Shown: piece by piece, positions 16,550-25,783 of the stretch
Layout of the letters: each line of letters begins with the position of its first letter
Numbering within the stretch: the first letter of the stretch is position 1
Source of the DNA: Streptomyces antimycoticus
GTDB taxonomy: Bacteria; Actinomycetota; Actinomycetes; Streptomycetales; Streptomycetaceae
Assembly: GCF_005405925.1 (NCBI RefSeq)
Contig: NZ_BJHV01000001.1
Coordinates: forward strand, 8,866,001-8,930,000
Direction of reading: 5' to 3'
DNA length: 64,000 nucleotides
Made by a program: the position numbers and the translations under genes
Notes under the pieces: model-generated
What the model saw: the letters and a program-made list of their open reading frames with translations, nothing else
Told to the model about the DNA's origin: nothing
Databases searched by the model: none

Positions 16550-16853
16550 TGAGTCTTCGCTATCCAGAGGCTGATCGTGCGCTGATCGGTTTCTGGCCAG
16601 AGATGGCCAGGCGTGACCGATTCAGGCGGGGTGGTCGGTGGGAAACCGGCGGTCGAGGATCAACTGCCGGGTGTGGGCAGCGTAGCGTCCCCGGGTGCGC
16701 GGCCTATCAAGGGCCTGGTCGGACCATCGGTTCATCGCTTTGACCTTGGGTACTCGGCGCTCGGCCGCCCCGCGGCGGGCGCCCTGGTGAGGATCAGCCG
16801 TGGACAGCTGTGAACAGCCGTGGACAGCCTGGACAGCCGAGGAGCCGAACCGT
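16550..16853. other. Intergenic region with a possible short minus-strand remnant and 10-bp repeats
   Basis: On the minus strand about 16622-16765 reads as a basic peptide (NRWSDQALDRPRTRGRY, QLILDRRFPTDHPA) with stop at 16622. It has no recognised family and may be the tail of a lost gene. At 16801-16837 four copies of TGRACAGC are spaced about 10 bp, one helical turn, immediately upstream of the transporter gene, possibly a regulator-binding array. Confidence 0.35.
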
Positions 16854-18374
16854 ATGACCGCGATCGGGCACGACGGAGGACAGGGAGGCCGAGGGGACGG
16901 GCCCGGCGGGACGATCACCACCAAGGTCCCAGCACGGCTGGACCGGCTGCCCTGGTCGCGCTGGCACTGGATGATCGTGATCGGCCTCGGCACCGTATGG
17001 ATCCTGGACGGTCTCGAAGTGACCGTCGTCGGCAATATCGCCAGCCGCCTCTCCGAGCCCGGCAGCGGGCTGCCCATCACCGACGCGCAGGTCACCGGGG
17101 TCGCGGCGGCCCTCTATGTGGCCGGGGCCTGCATCGGGGCGCTGGTCTTCGGCTGGCTCACCGACCGCTACGGCCGCAAGAAGCTCTTCCTCATCACGCT
17201 CGGGGTCTATCTGGCCGCCACCGCGCTCACCGCCATCGCCTTCTCCGCCTGGTGGTTCTTCCTCTTCCGCTTCCTCACCGGCTTCGGCATCGGCGGGGAG
17301 TACGCGGCCATCAACTCCGCGATCGACGAGCTGATCCCCGGCAGGTACCGGGGCCGCGTCGATCTGGTCATCAACGGGAGCTTCTGGCTCGGCGCGATGG
17401 GCGGCTCGCTGCTCTCCGTGCTGATGCTCAACACGAACTTCTTCGCGCTCAACGTCGGCTGGCGGCTCACCTTCGCCCTCGGCGTCGTCCTCGGCCTGGC
17501 CATCCTGCTGGTGCGCCGGAACGTCCCGGAGAGCCCGCGCTGGATGTTCATCCACGGCCGGGCGGAGGGCGCGGGGGAACTGGTCGCGGCGGCCGAACGG
17601 CGGATCGAGGACGAGACCGGGCGGCGCCTCCCCGAACCGGACCAGGCCATCACCATCAAGACGCGGAAGAGCACCGGCTTCATCGAGATCGCCCGGACGC
17701 TCTTCCGGGCGTATCCCCGGCGCGCGGTCCTGGGGCTGGCCCTCTTCATCGGGCAGGCGTTCCTCTACAACGCCATCACCTTCGGCTTCGGCTCGATCCT
17801 GGTGCAGTTCTTCGATGTGCCCACCGGCGACACCGGCTACTACTTCGCGGTCATCGCCTTCGGCAACTTCCTCGGGCCGGCCCTGCTGAGCAGGCTCTTC
17901 GACACGGTCGGCCGCCGCGTGATGATCTCGGGGACCTACCTCCTCTCCGGTGTGCTGCTGTTCATCACCGCCTGGATGTTCGGCAACGGCTGGCTCAGCG
18001 CGGCCACGATGACCGCCTGCTGGTGCGTGGTCCTCTTCTTCGCCTCGGCCGGTGCGAGCTCCGCGTATCTGACGGTCAGCGAGGTCTTCCCGATGGAGAC
18101 GCGCGCCCTGGCCATCGCCTTGTTCTATGCCATCGGCACGGCGGCCGGAGGCATCACCGGTCCGCTGATCTTCTCGGATCTGACCCAGAGCGGAGTCGTC
18201 GCCGACACCGCGCTGGCCTTCTCCATCGGGGCGGCGCTCATGGTCGCCGCCGGGCTCGTCGCCGGCTTCCTCGCCATCCCGGCGGAACAGCGCTCGCTCG
18301 AGGACATCGCCGAGCCGCTGTCCGCCCGCGCGGCGGCCGCCTCCGCCTCCGCCCATGGACCGGCCGGCGGCTGA
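16854..18374 (+). CDS. MFS transporter (sugar-porter/AAHS-like)
   Basis: 506 residues from ATG 16854 with GAGGAG nine bases upstream. Twelve membrane segments can be laid out. The MFS loop 2-3 signature GWLTDRYGRKKL is clear, and repeated in the second half as LFDTVGRR. Other landmarks are LDGLEVTVVG in segment 1, RFLTGFGIGGEYAAI in segment 4, and PESPRWM after segment 6. The substrate is unknown, but the group includes sugar, aromatic-acid and metabolite/proton symporters. It is convergent with the TVP38 gene (30 bp apart). Confidence 0.88.
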   Translation: MTAIGHDGGQGGRGDGPGGTITTKVPARLDRLPWSRWHWMIVIGLGTVWILDGLEVTVVGNIASRLSEPGSGLPITDAQVTGVAAALYVAGACIGALVFGWLTDRYGRKKLFLITLGVYLAATALTAIAFSAWWFFLFRFLTGFGIGGEYAAINSAIDELIPGRYRGRVDLVINGSFWLGAMGGSLLSVLMLNTNFFALNVGWRLTFALGVVLGLAILLVRRNVPESPRWMFIHGRAEGAGELVAAAERRIEDETGRRLPEPDQAITIKTRKSTGFIEIARTLFRAYPRRAVLGLALFIGQAFLYNAITFGFGSILVQFFDVPTGDTGYYFAVIAFGNFLGPALLSRLFDTVGRRVMISGTYLLSGVLLFITAWMFGNGWLSAATMTACWCVVLFFASAGASSAYLTVSEVFPMETRALAIALFYAIGTAAGGITGPLIFSDLTQSGVVADTALAFSIGAALMVAAGLVAGFLAIPAEQRSLEDIAEPLSARAAAASASAHGPAGG

Positions 18375-18404
18375 CGGACCCCGGCGGCCGCAGCGGGGTG
18401 GCCG

Positions 18405-19163
18405 TCAGGCCGACGGCGGCGTCTCGCCCGCGGCCGCGTCCTCGCCGAGGCGCTCCCCGGGGCCCGCGGGCCGCAGCCGGCCGCGTTTGCGCCAGGCCAC
18501 CAGCACCCCCGCGACGGCGGGCACCGTGATGAAGGCCAGCGCGAGGAGGAAGGCGGGTGAGGTGGGGGTGGTGGCGCGGCTGCCCGCGACCACGTACGCG
18601 GCGGTGTTCGGCACACTGCCCAGCCCCGTGGCCAGCAGGAACGACGGCCAGCCCATCCGCGAGACGGCCGCGCAGTAGTTGGCGGCGGCGAACGGTACGC
18701 CGGGGAACAGCCGGATCGCCAGCATCGACCGGAACCCGTGGTGGCTCAGCTGCCGGTCCGCCGCCGTGAGCCAGCGCCCCCGCAGCAGCGGACGCAGCGC
18801 GTCCTGCCCCAACAGCCGGCCGAGACCGAAGGCGATCCCAGCGCCGATCACCGTGCCGCCGACGGCCGTGACCAGCCCGGCCTGGATGCCGAAGAGCGCA
18901 CCGGCCGCCAGGTTCAGCAGCGGCCGGGGTACCAGGGCGGCGGTGCCCACTCCGTACGCGGCCGTGAACACCACCACGGCCGTCGCGCCCGACAGCTCCG
19001 GCCAGCCGTGGGTCAGCAGCCGCTGCGGCTGCCACAGCCAGACCGCGATCGCGGAACCCGTGAGCAGCGCGGCGAGCAGCCCCAGCCGTGACCACGGCGA
19101 GAGGAGCACGGCGCGGGCGCGGCGGGTGGCCGGTTTCGCGGGCGGTGCGGCGACATCGAGCAT
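18405..19163 (-). CDS. TVP38/TMEM64-family membrane protein
   Basis: 252 residues from ATG 19163. This start was chosen over upstream in-frame codons, whose translation shows no similarity and crosses the repeat region. Several hydrophobic segments surround the family core (GTVIGAGIAFGLGRLLGQD, GFRSMLAIRLFPGVPFAAANYCA, SRMGWPSFLLATGLGSVPNTAAYVV). This is the DedA/SNARE-associated fold; members are implicated in lipid flipping. It lies downstream of a 22-bp repeat array that may regulate it. Confidence 0.85.
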   Translation of the reverse strand: MLDVAAPPAKPATRRARAVLLSPWSRLGLLAALLTGSAIAVWLWQPQRLLTHGWPELSGATAVVVFTAAYGVGTAALVPRPLLNLAAGALFGIQAGLVTAVGGTVIGAGIAFGLGRLLGQDALRPLLRGRWLTAADRQLSHHGFRSMLAIRLFPGVPFAAANYCAAVSRMGWPSFLLATGLGSVPNTAAYVVAGSRATTPTSPAFLLALAFITVPAVAGVLVAWRKRGRLRPAGPGERLGEDAAAGETPPSA

Positions 19164-19225
19164 CGGTGGAGCGTAACCGACCAAGCCGGGCGGGCGCCGT
19201 GATGTCGTCGCGTTGTCGTTCGATT

Positions 19226-19313
19226 GTCGGCAGACCGTCGACAGAGGGTCGGCGGACCGTCTCAAACCAGTCGGCGGACGGTCCGAAACCAGTCGCCGGG
19301 CTCGGTCCGAGCG
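19226..19313. repeat. Array of about four 22-bp degenerate direct repeats
   Basis: Successive units at 19226, 19248, 19270 and 19292 each begin GTCGGC or GTCGCC and share the pattern GTCGGCRGACSGTC(N)AAACCA; units two and three are the closest. The period (two helical turns) and the place between the starts of the TVP38 gene (19163, leftward) and the EF-Tu gene (19701, rightward) suggest a protein-binding array. Confidence 0.6.
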
Positions 19314-19450
19314 TCGGAAACGAGCAGGCCGGGCGGCTGGCCAAGCGCCTCTGTGCCACCGGGCGTTCGCTCCCGGACCACCGGTCCCACCCGCCCCGTA
19401 CGCACCGAAAACCATTCGACGCGGACCGTACAGTGCGCGAAGATCACAGC

Positions 19451-19603
19451 ATGTTCCGGCTCGCCTTCCTCACGCCGACGTCCGCGGTCGCGGACGCGCC
19501 GAAGGCTGCCGTCCCCTCTCTCGCTCCGGCCGCGGTCGCCGCCCTCACGACGGATCCGCCCGCCGCCGTTCCCGCCGTCTGCCTCCACGGCGCCCGAAGC
19601 TGA
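19451..19603 (+). CDS. 50-residue leader ORF upstream of the EF-Tu gene (tentative)
   Basis: ATG 19451 opens a 50-codon frame with near-complete G/C third positions (product begins [16 protein letters not shown], Ala/Pro-rich afterwards). Its stop at 19601-19603 abuts a structured RNA region. The ribosome binding site is weak. A translated leader would fit translation-coupled attenuation of the EF-Tu gene, but a chance frame cannot be excluded. Confidence 0.35.
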   Translation: MFRLAFLTPTSAVADAPKAAVPSLAPAAVAALTTDPPAAVPAVCLHGARS

Positions 19604-19645
19604 CCCTCCTCGGACAAATCCGACGGATCCCCCAGGGGGAGGGTC
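19602..19645 (+). promoter_or_regulatory. Competing hairpins in the EF-Tu leader
   Basis: GACCCTCC (19602-19609) can pair with GGAGGGTC (19638-19645). Inside lies TCGGA-CAAA-TCCGA (19610-19623). An alternative TCCCC-CAG-GGGGA stem (19628-19640) competes with the outer stem. The arrangement lies between the leader ORF stop and the EF-Tu ribosome binding site (GAGGAGAG). It looks like an attenuator or translational switch, inferred from pairing only. Confidence 0.45.
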
Positions 19646-19700
19646 GGCGAGGTTCTGGGGTCCGCGCTTCCCACCCCCGCTGACGAGGAGAGACCGTCGC

Positions 19701-20882
19701 ATGTCCAAGCAGACCTATCTGCGCACCAAGCCGCATCTGAACATCGGCACCATGGGCCATGTCGACCACGGCAAGACCACGCTGACCGCCGCCATCACCA
19801 AGGTGCTGAGCGAGCGCGGCACCGGCGGAGCCTACGTACCGGCGGACCGTATCGACCGGGCGCCGGAGGAGGCCGCGCGCGGCATCACCATCAACATCGC
19901 GCATGTCGAGTACGAGACCGAAACCCGCCACTACGCGCATGTCGACATGCCCGGCCACGCCGACTTCATCAAGAACATGGTGACCGGCGCCGCCCAGATC
20001 GACGGGGCGATCCTCGTCGTCTCCGCACTCGACGGGGTGATGCCGCAGACCGCCGAGCATGTGCTGCTGGCCCGTCAGGTCGGCGTCGACCACATCGTGG
20101 TGGCCCTCAACAAGGCCGACGCGGGTGACCCCGAGCTCACCGACCTCGTCGAGCTCGAGGTGCGCGAGCTGCTCTCCGCGCACGGCTATCCCGGCGACAC
20201 CACGCCCGTCGTACGGGTCTCCGGGCTGCGGGCGCTGGACGGCGACCCGCGGTGGACCGGGGCGATCGAGGCGCTGCTGGACGCCGTGGACATCTATGTG
20301 CCGACGCCCGTGCGCCTCACCCAGGCCCCGTTCCTGCTACCGGTGGAGAACGTGCTGACCATCACCGGACGCGGCACGGTCGTCACCGGCGCCATCGAGC
20401 GCGGCACGGTACGGGTCGGCGACCGTATCGAGGTGCCCGGCACCGAGGTGGCCACGGTGGTCACCGGTGTGGAGACCTTCGGCAAGTCCATGGCGGCGGC
20501 CGAGGCGGGCGACAATGTCGCGCTGCTGCTGCGCGGGGTGGCGCGGGACGCGGTGCGCCGTGGCGATGTGGTGGCCGCGCCCGGCAGCCTCGTGCCGAGG
20601 CGGCGCTTCACGGCGCGGGTGTACGTCCTGTCGGCGGCCGAGGGCGGGCGGCGGACCCCGGTGTCCACCGGCTACCGCCCGCAGTTCTACCTCCGCACGG
20701 CCGATGTGGTCGGCGCGGTGGACCTCGGGCCCGTCGCGGTGGCGCGCCCCGGTGACACCGTCACCATGACGGTCGAGCTCGGCCGCGCCGTACCGCTGGA
20801 GCCGGGCCTCGGCTTCGCGATCCGCGAGGGCGGCCGCACGGTGGGCGCGGGCACGGTGACCACCGTGCTCGACCAGCCGTAA
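19701..20882 (+). CDS. tuf3: Divergent elongation factor Tu (EF-Tu3 type)
   Basis: 393 residues, full EF-Tu length. The G domain motifs are intact: GHVDHGKTT (P-loop), RGITIN (switch I), DMPGHADF (G3, where the housekeeping protein has DCPGH) and NKAD (G4). Domains II and III follow ([33 protein letters not shown]). Sequence divergence and the lack of a neighbouring fus/rps operon indicate the auxiliary EF-Tu3 of Streptomyces, known there as a paralogue positively controlled by the stringent response. Whether it delivers aminoacyl-tRNA normally or specialises under stress is unknown. A structured leader precedes it. Confidence 0.9.
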   Translation: MSKQTYLRTKPHLNIGTMGHVDHGKTTLTAAITKVLSERGTGGAYVPADRIDRAPEEAARGITINIAHVEYETETRHYAHVDMPGHADFIKNMVTGAAQIDGAILVVSALDGVMPQTAEHVLLARQVGVDHIVVALNKADAGDPELTDLVELEVRELLSAHGYPGDTTPVVRVSGLRALDGDPRWTGAIEALLDAVDIYVPTPVRLTQAPFLLPVENVLTITGRGTVVTGAIERGTVRVGDRIEVPGTEVATVVTGVETFGKSMAAAEAGDNVALLLRGVARDAVRRGDVVAAPGSLVPRRRFTARVYVLSAAEGGRRTPVSTGYRPQFYLRTADVVGAVDLGPVAVARPGDTVTMTVELGRAVPLEPGLGFAIREGGRTVGAGTVTTVLDQP

Positions 20883-20990
20883 CGACGAAGCGGCACCGCT
20901 CGCCCGCCTCCCCGGCCGGAGGCGGGCGGGCGAGGCCGCGAAGCCCCCTGACGGCACCAGGCGCGAGCCCCGTGACGGCACAATGAGACG

Positions 20991-21836
20991 GTGAACGAGC
21001 CGATACCCGTAAGCCGCGCCGTGGACGGCGGTACCGCCAAGCTGATGCCGGACCTGGACCGCCCGCACGCCTGGCTGCTCACGGTGGACGGCGCCCCGCA
21101 GTCGTATGTCGATCTGGACGATCCGGTCCGTCTCGAATTCGAGTACGCGCGGCGGATCGCCCATGTCCTGGACGCGGCGGCCGATCCCGGAGCCCCGCTC
21201 GACGTTCTGCACCTGGGCGGCGGCGCGCTGATGCTGCCCCGCTATCTGGCCGCCACCCGCCCCGGCTCGCGCCAGGTGGTGATCGAGGCCGACCGGGGGC
21301 TGCTGGAGCTGGTCGCCGAGCACCTTCCGCCGCCGTCCGGGGCGGGCATCACGGTGCGGCCGCAGGACGCCCGGACGGCGCTGGAGTCCGCGCCCGAGGG
21401 GTCCGCCGACGTCATCGTGGCCGATGTCTTCGGCGGTTCGCGGGTGCCCGCGCATCTGACCTCCGTCGAATACGCCCGCGCCGCGGCCCGGGCGCTGCGG
21501 CCGGGCGGGTGGTACGTCGCGAATCTGGCCGACGGGGCGCCGTTCACCTTCCTCCGCTCCCAACTGGCCACCTACCGCACGTCGTTCGCGCATCTCGCCC
21601 TGATCGCGGAGCCGTCCGTGCTGCGCGGCCGCCGGTTCGGCAACGCCGTGCTGGTGGCCTCCCAGTCCGAACCGCCGGTCGCCGTGCTGGCCCGCCGCAC
21701 CGCGGCCGACGCCTTCCCGGCCAGGGTCGAGTACGGGGCGGCGCTGGAGCGTTTCATCGGCGGCGCGGCGCCGGTACGGGACGAGGACGCCACGCCGTCG
21801 CCCGAGCCGCCGGACGGGGCGTTCAGCGTGGGCTGA
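20991..21836 (+). CDS. Spermidine-synthase-like class I methyltransferase-fold protein
   Basis: 281 residues from GTG 20991. The central motif LDVLHLGGGALMLPRYLA and the acidic end of strand 2 (QVVIEAD) show a Rossmann nucleotide-binding fold. The later DVIVADVFGGSRVPAHL matches the spermidine synthase/SpeE-like group widespread in actinobacteria, where a true polyamine role is unproven. There is no membrane region. Its stop overlaps the stop of the convergent MFS gene by 14 bp. Confidence 0.8.
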   Translation: MNEPIPVSRAVDGGTAKLMPDLDRPHAWLLTVDGAPQSYVDLDDPVRLEFEYARRIAHVLDAAADPGAPLDVLHLGGGALMLPRYLAATRPGSRQVVIEADRGLLELVAEHLPPPSGAGITVRPQDARTALESAPEGSADVIVADVFGGSRVPAHLTSVEYARAAARALRPGGWYVANLADGAPFTFLRSQLATYRTSFAHLALIAEPSVLRGRRFGNAVLVASQSEPPVAVLARRTAADAFPARVEYGAALERFIGGAAPVRDEDATPSPEPPDGAFSVG

Positions 21837-23124
21837 CCGGCTCCGGGGCGGTGTCCGTGGTGGCGGGTCCGCCCTCGATGACCGGCGTGCTCTCGCGCCG
21901 GCGCAACCGCCGTACGTCCGGGACCGTCAGCACCGCCAAGGTCAGCGCCAGGATCAGCGCCGAGCAGCCCCACAGCGAGGCCGACCGGCCGAATGCCTCC
22001 TCGGCCGGGCCCGCGAGCGCCGTGGCGACCGGCACCATGGCGACGGAGCCGAACCAGTCGTACGCCGAGACCCGCGACAGCTTGTCCTCCGGGATCTCCT
22101 GGTGCAGCGCGGTCATCCAGGACACCCCGAACACCTCGACCGACACCCCGACCAGGAACATCACCACCACCAGCGCCGGAATCGCCACCGGGACCGCCAG
22201 CGCGGCCGCCGGCAGGGCGAGCGGCAGGATGCTCAAGGAGCCCGCGAGCAGCAGCCGGCGCGGCCGCCAGCGCATCATCAGCAGACCGCCCAGGACCGTG
22301 CCCGCGCCGAACGCCGCGAGCGCGAACCCCCAGGGGCGCGCGCCGCCCAGATGGTCCTCGGCGACCAGCGGACCGAACACCGACTCGGCCGCTCCCACCA
22401 CCGCGTTGACGACGGCGAACTGCACGATGATGGACCACAGCCAGGGCCGGCCGATGACTTCGTGCCAGCCTTCACGCAGATCCCGCAGCATGCCGCCCCC
22501 GGGTTTCCGCCGGGCCACCGCGCTGACGTCGAGCAGGGCGCGCAGGGCACCGGCGATCGCGAACGCGGCGGCATCGACGGCCAGCATCCAGCCGGGGCCG
22601 ACCACCGCGATCAGCGCGCCGCCGACCGCCGCCCCGCCGATCTGCGCACCGTTCATGCCCATCCGGAACAGCGCGAAGGCGCGGGCCGCCTGTTCGCCGG
22701 TGACGCTGGAGAGCAGCATGCCCTCGGCGGCGGGGGAGAAGAACGCCTGCCCGGTGCCGCCGAGCGCGGAGAGCACGGCCATCTGCCACAGCCGCGCCTC
22801 GCCGGACAGGACGAGCACGGCGAAGACCGCCTGCGAGGCGCAGTTGAGGCTGTTGGCGGCGACCATCACCCGGTGGCGGGGCAGCCGGTCCGCCAGCGCG
22901 CCGCCGATCAGCAGGAAGACGACCAGCGGAAGCGTACGGGCCGCCGCCACCAGCCCGACGTCGCCGCCGTCCCCACCGGCCTCCAGCACCGCGAACGCCG
23001 CCGCGATGAGGGCTCCGGCGTTCCCGAGGCCCGTCACCACGGCGGCGGCGGTCAGCAGTGTGTAGTTGCGGCCGGCCCACGCGGGGCGGCGCGGTCGGAG
23101 GCTCGGGGCCGGAGGAGTCGTCAC
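21823..23124 (-). CDS. MFS efflux transporter
   Basis: 433 residues from GTG 23124 (an upstream ATG at 23181 has no ribosome binding site). About twelve membrane segments. Segment 2-3 loop GGALADRLPRHRVMV is the MFS motif A, and the protein resembles the Tap/TetV-like or MFS_3 (enterobactin-exporter-like) drug-efflux type (VFFSPAAEG-like region, SYDWFGS in the second half). It probably exports a small molecule. The substrate is unknown and no regulator is adjacent. Confidence 0.82.
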   Translation of the reverse strand: MTTPPAPSLRPRRPAWAGRNYTLLTAAAVVTGLGNAGALIAAAFAVLEAGGDGGDVGLVAAARTLPLVVFLLIGGALADRLPRHRVMVAANSLNCASQAVFAVLVLSGEARLWQMAVLSALGGTGQAFFSPAAEGMLLSSVTGEQAARAFALFRMGMNGAQIGGAAVGGALIAVVGPGWMLAVDAAAFAIAGALRALLDVSAVARRKPGGGMLRDLREGWHEVIGRPWLWSIIVQFAVVNAVVGAAESVFGPLVAEDHLGGARPWGFALAAFGAGTVLGGLLMMRWRPRRLLLAGSLSILPLALPAAALAVPVAIPALVVVMFLVGVSVEVFGVSWMTALHQEIPEDKLSRVSAYDWFGSVAMVPVATALAGPAEEAFGRSASLWGCSALILALTLAVLTVPDVRRLRRRESTPVIEGGPATTDTAPEPVSPR

Positions 23125-23198
23125 ATCGGGACTATCCCTGGGGCGGGCCCCGGCGTCCAACCGTATTCCGGCCGCCGTCATCGGCGGTCAGGCGGTGG

Positions 23199-24353
23199 TC
23201 AGGAGACCTCCGACTTCACCGGCCGCAGCGAACTCATGATCTTCTTGATCGTGGCGTCCGGGACCTCTTCCTTGGTGCCCTTGACGGAGTACAGGACCCA
23301 GGTCGCGAAGTCACCGTTGGTGTCCGTGTAGGTCACCGTGACGGACTTGCCGTCGGTGGAGCACTTGTCGGTCTTCTTCACCCCGGTGACGGTGGCCGAC
23401 GCGGTGTAGCCCTTGAGGCCGTGGGCGCTGGTGAACTTCTTGGCGTCGGTGACCTTGCGGGTCCCGGTCTGGTCCTGGTCGAAGGCGGCGAAGACCCAGT
23501 TCTCGGCCTCGACCTTGGCGGCCGACGCCTCGTTCTTGGCGCCCTGCGCACCCTTGGAGCCCGCTCCGGCGGCGTGGCTCTTGTTGACGTAGCCGTCCTT
23601 GTCCTTGACCGAGCAGTAGTCCTTCTTGTACCTGGCCGGAGCGGACATGACGACGAGCGGCTTGCCCTTGTCGTCCTCGAAACCGGTGCTCAGCCCCGGC
23701 GATTCGACCGTCCACCCCGGGGGGACGTCGAAGGCGTTGTGCCGCTTGGGGCTGACGACCGGCTTCCAGCCGGGTATGACCGCCTTGACGTCGGTGGCGT
23801 CACCGCCGGCGCGCGGGTTGTCCGCACCGCCGCCGCCCGGGTCCTCGGTCGGCTCGTCGGAGGTCGGAGCGGACGAGGAGACGGCGGGCGTCTTGTCCTT
23901 TCCCTTGGACTCGTCACCGCCGTCGCTGTCGTCCTTGCCCAGGACCAGCGCACCGGTGATGGCGGCGCCCGCGACGACCGCGATCGCCGCGACGATGGCG
24001 ATGGTCGTCGTGCGCTTCTTGTTGTCGCGCGGCGGCTGCGGTGCGCCGGGCGGGCCGGACGGAGCGCCCCACTGCTGACCGGCCGGCGGCGGCGGACCCT
24101 GCGGCGGGCCGTAGCCGGGCTGCTGCGGCTGGCCGTAACCCGGCTGCTGGCCGTACCCCGGCTGCTCCGGCCGGCCGGGCTGTCCCGGCTGCTGCTGGGG
24201 AGGCTGCTGATAGGGATTCGGCTGCTGGTATCCCGGCTGCTGATACGGGTTGGACTGGTCGTATCCCGGCTGCTGGTACCCCGGCTGCTGATAGGGGTTC
24301 TGACCTTGCGGGTTGTTCTGCTCGCCCCCGGGCGGCTGCTGTCCTGGCCACAT
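23199..24353 (-). CDS. Type II membrane protein with Q/P/G/Y-rich cytosolic tail
   Basis: 384 residues. The N-terminal 105 residues are low complexity, with repeated YQQPGYQQP-type units. One membrane segment (about 113-137, TTTIAIVAAIAVVAGAAITGALVLG) follows a KKR stop-transfer cluster. An acidic/Ser-rich linker then leads to an extracellular domain of about 200 residues with two cysteines (DYCSV and DKCST) that may pair. Architecture is common in Streptomyces; the function is unknown. The tail may phase-separate or bind partners (inference). Confidence 0.75.
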   Translation of the reverse strand: MWPGQQPPGGEQNNPQGQNPYQQPGYQQPGYDQSNPYQQPGYQQPNPYQQPPQQQPGQPGRPEQPGYGQQPGYGQPQQPGYGPPQGPPPPAGQQWGAPSGPPGAPQPPRDNKKRTTTIAIVAAIAVVAGAAITGALVLGKDDSDGGDESKGKDKTPAVSSSAPTSDEPTEDPGGGGADNPRAGGDATDVKAVIPGWKPVVSPKRHNAFDVPPGWTVESPGLSTGFEDDKGKPLVVMSAPARYKKDYCSVKDKDGYVNKSHAAGAGSKGAQGAKNEASAAKVEAENWVFAAFDQDQTGTRKVTDAKKFTSAHGLKGYTASATVTGVKKTDKCSTDGKSVTVTYTDTNGDFATWVLYSVKGTKEEVPDATIKKIMSSLRPVKSEVS

Positions 24354-24448
24354 GGCGAGTAACGATAGAGGGGGCCGACGAAGGCTGCTACGTCTGCCCC
24401 GTCAACCGCCCCTTCCGCCGTTTACTACTGGGTGGTAACTTCCGTGGC

Positions 24449-24901
24449 ATGTCAGAAACTCAGCCTTCCGTCGGTGAGATGCTCGCCGCCACGGTTCCCA
24501 TGGTGCGCACCCTGAACCTGGAGTTCCTCGAGGCGTCGACCGAGCGCGCGGTGCTGCGCCTGCCCGACCAGCCCGACTTCCACAACCATGTCGGCGGGCC
24601 CCACGCGGGCGCGATGTTCACCCTGGCCGAGTCCGCGAGCGGCGCGATCGTGCTGGCGGCGTTCGGCGATCAGCTCGGCCGCGCCGTACCGCTGGCCGTG
24701 CGTGCCGAGATCGGCTACAAGAAGCTCGCCAAGGGCCCCGTCACCGCGACCGCCACCCTCGGCCGGACCGCCGCCGAGGTGGTCGCCGAGCTGGACGCGG
24801 GGAAGCGCCCCGAATTCCCGGTGAACATCGCGATCACCCGGGAGGACGGCGCGGTCACCGGCGAGATGTCCATCGTATGGACCCTACGTCCCCAGTCCTG
24901 A
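24449..24901 (+). CDS. Hotdog-fold thioesterase-like protein (DUF4442/PaaI type)
   Basis: 150 residues from ATG 24449. The hotdog core is visible: a long helix preceded by HNHVGGPHAGAMFTLAESASG, where the HxGxxxxLAE-like loop is the active-site region, and then strands such as VRAEIGYKKLAKGPV. The conserved catalytic Asp/Glu plausibly lies in TLAESA. It probably hydrolyses an acyl-CoA or acyl thioester in the cytosol. The substrate is unknown. Confidence 0.82.
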   Translation: MSETQPSVGEMLAATVPMVRTLNLEFLEASTERAVLRLPDQPDFHNHVGGPHAGAMFTLAESASGAIVLAAFGDQLGRAVPLAVRAEIGYKKLAKGPVTATATLGRTAAEVVAELDAGKRPEFPVNIAITREDGAVTGEMSIVWTLRPQS

Positions 24902-25051
24902 GCGGTCATCCCTTCGCCGGAGTCGACGCGAGCGGGAGCACGACCTGGGGATGATGGCGACCGCGTGCCGATTGAGTAGTCTTCCCGGGGTGTGCCGCGC
25001 TCCCGTCCGGCGCACGCCGGGAAGCGATCGCCACACGGGGAGGAACCGGCG

Positions 25052-25723
25052 TTGCATATCGAGGAATGGCTCGAGACCGTACCCGCGGTCAGCGTGTATC
25101 TGCTGGTGGGTCTCGTCATCGGCCTGGAGAGCCTGGGAATCCCGCTTCCCGGTGAGATCGTCCTCGTCAGCGCGACGCTGCTGGCGGCCTCGCAGGACCA
25201 CATCAACCCCTACATCCTCGGCGCCAGCGCCATCGCGGGCGCGGTGATCGGCGACTCCATCGGCTATCTCATCGGCCGCAAGGGGGGACAGCCACTCCTC
25301 ACCTGGCTGGGCCGCAAATTCCCCAAGCATTTCAGCGCCGAACATGTGGCGACCGCAGAGCGCTCCTTCCAGAAGTGGGGCATGTGGGCGGTCTTCGTCG
25401 GCCGTTTCATCGCGCTGCTGCGCATCTTCGCGGGTCCGCTCGCGGGTGTGCTGCAGATGCCGTACTGGAAGTTCCTCATCGCCAATGTGCTCGGCGGCAT
25501 CATCTGGGCCGGTGGCACCACCGCGGTCATCTACTCCCTGGGCAAGGTCGCCGAGGACTGGCTCAAGCGCTTCTCCTGGCTCGGGCTCGTACTGGCCCTG
25601 CTCTTCGGCCTCGGTTCGATGCTCGTCATGAAGTGGCGCTCCAAGAAGGCCAAGCCCGCCGCCGCGGTCACGACGGCCGATTCCCAGACGGCCGAGCCGG
25701 AGCCGGTCCGGGCCGGCGACTGA
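25052..25723 (+). CDS. DedA-family membrane protein
   Basis: 223 residues from TTG 25052, chosen because GGGGAGGAACC stands directly before it; upstream in-frame codons lack one. The DedA signatures are GLESLGIPLPGEIVLVSA, GDSIGYLIGRKGG and VFVGRFIALLRIFAGPLAGVLQM (FxGRxxPxxR-like). About five hydrophobic segments. Members maintain membrane potential and polyprenyl-phosphate or phospholipid translocation. It precedes the gamma-carbonic-anhydrase gene by 60 bp, and the two may share a transcript. Confidence 0.9.
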   Translation: MHIEEWLETVPAVSVYLLVGLVIGLESLGIPLPGEIVLVSATLLAASQDHINPYILGASAIAGAVIGDSIGYLIGRKGGQPLLTWLGRKFPKHFSAEHVATAERSFQKWGMWAVFVGRFIALLRIFAGPLAGVLQMPYWKFLIANVLGGIIWAGGTTAVIYSLGKVAEDWLKRFSWLGLVLALLFGLGSMLVMKWRSKKAKPAAAVTTADSQTAEPEPVRAGD

Positions 25724-25783
25724 GGCGGCCGCCGGTCGAAGCGGTGGACCGGCCAGGGTGGGGAATATGAAGGGGACGACCAG

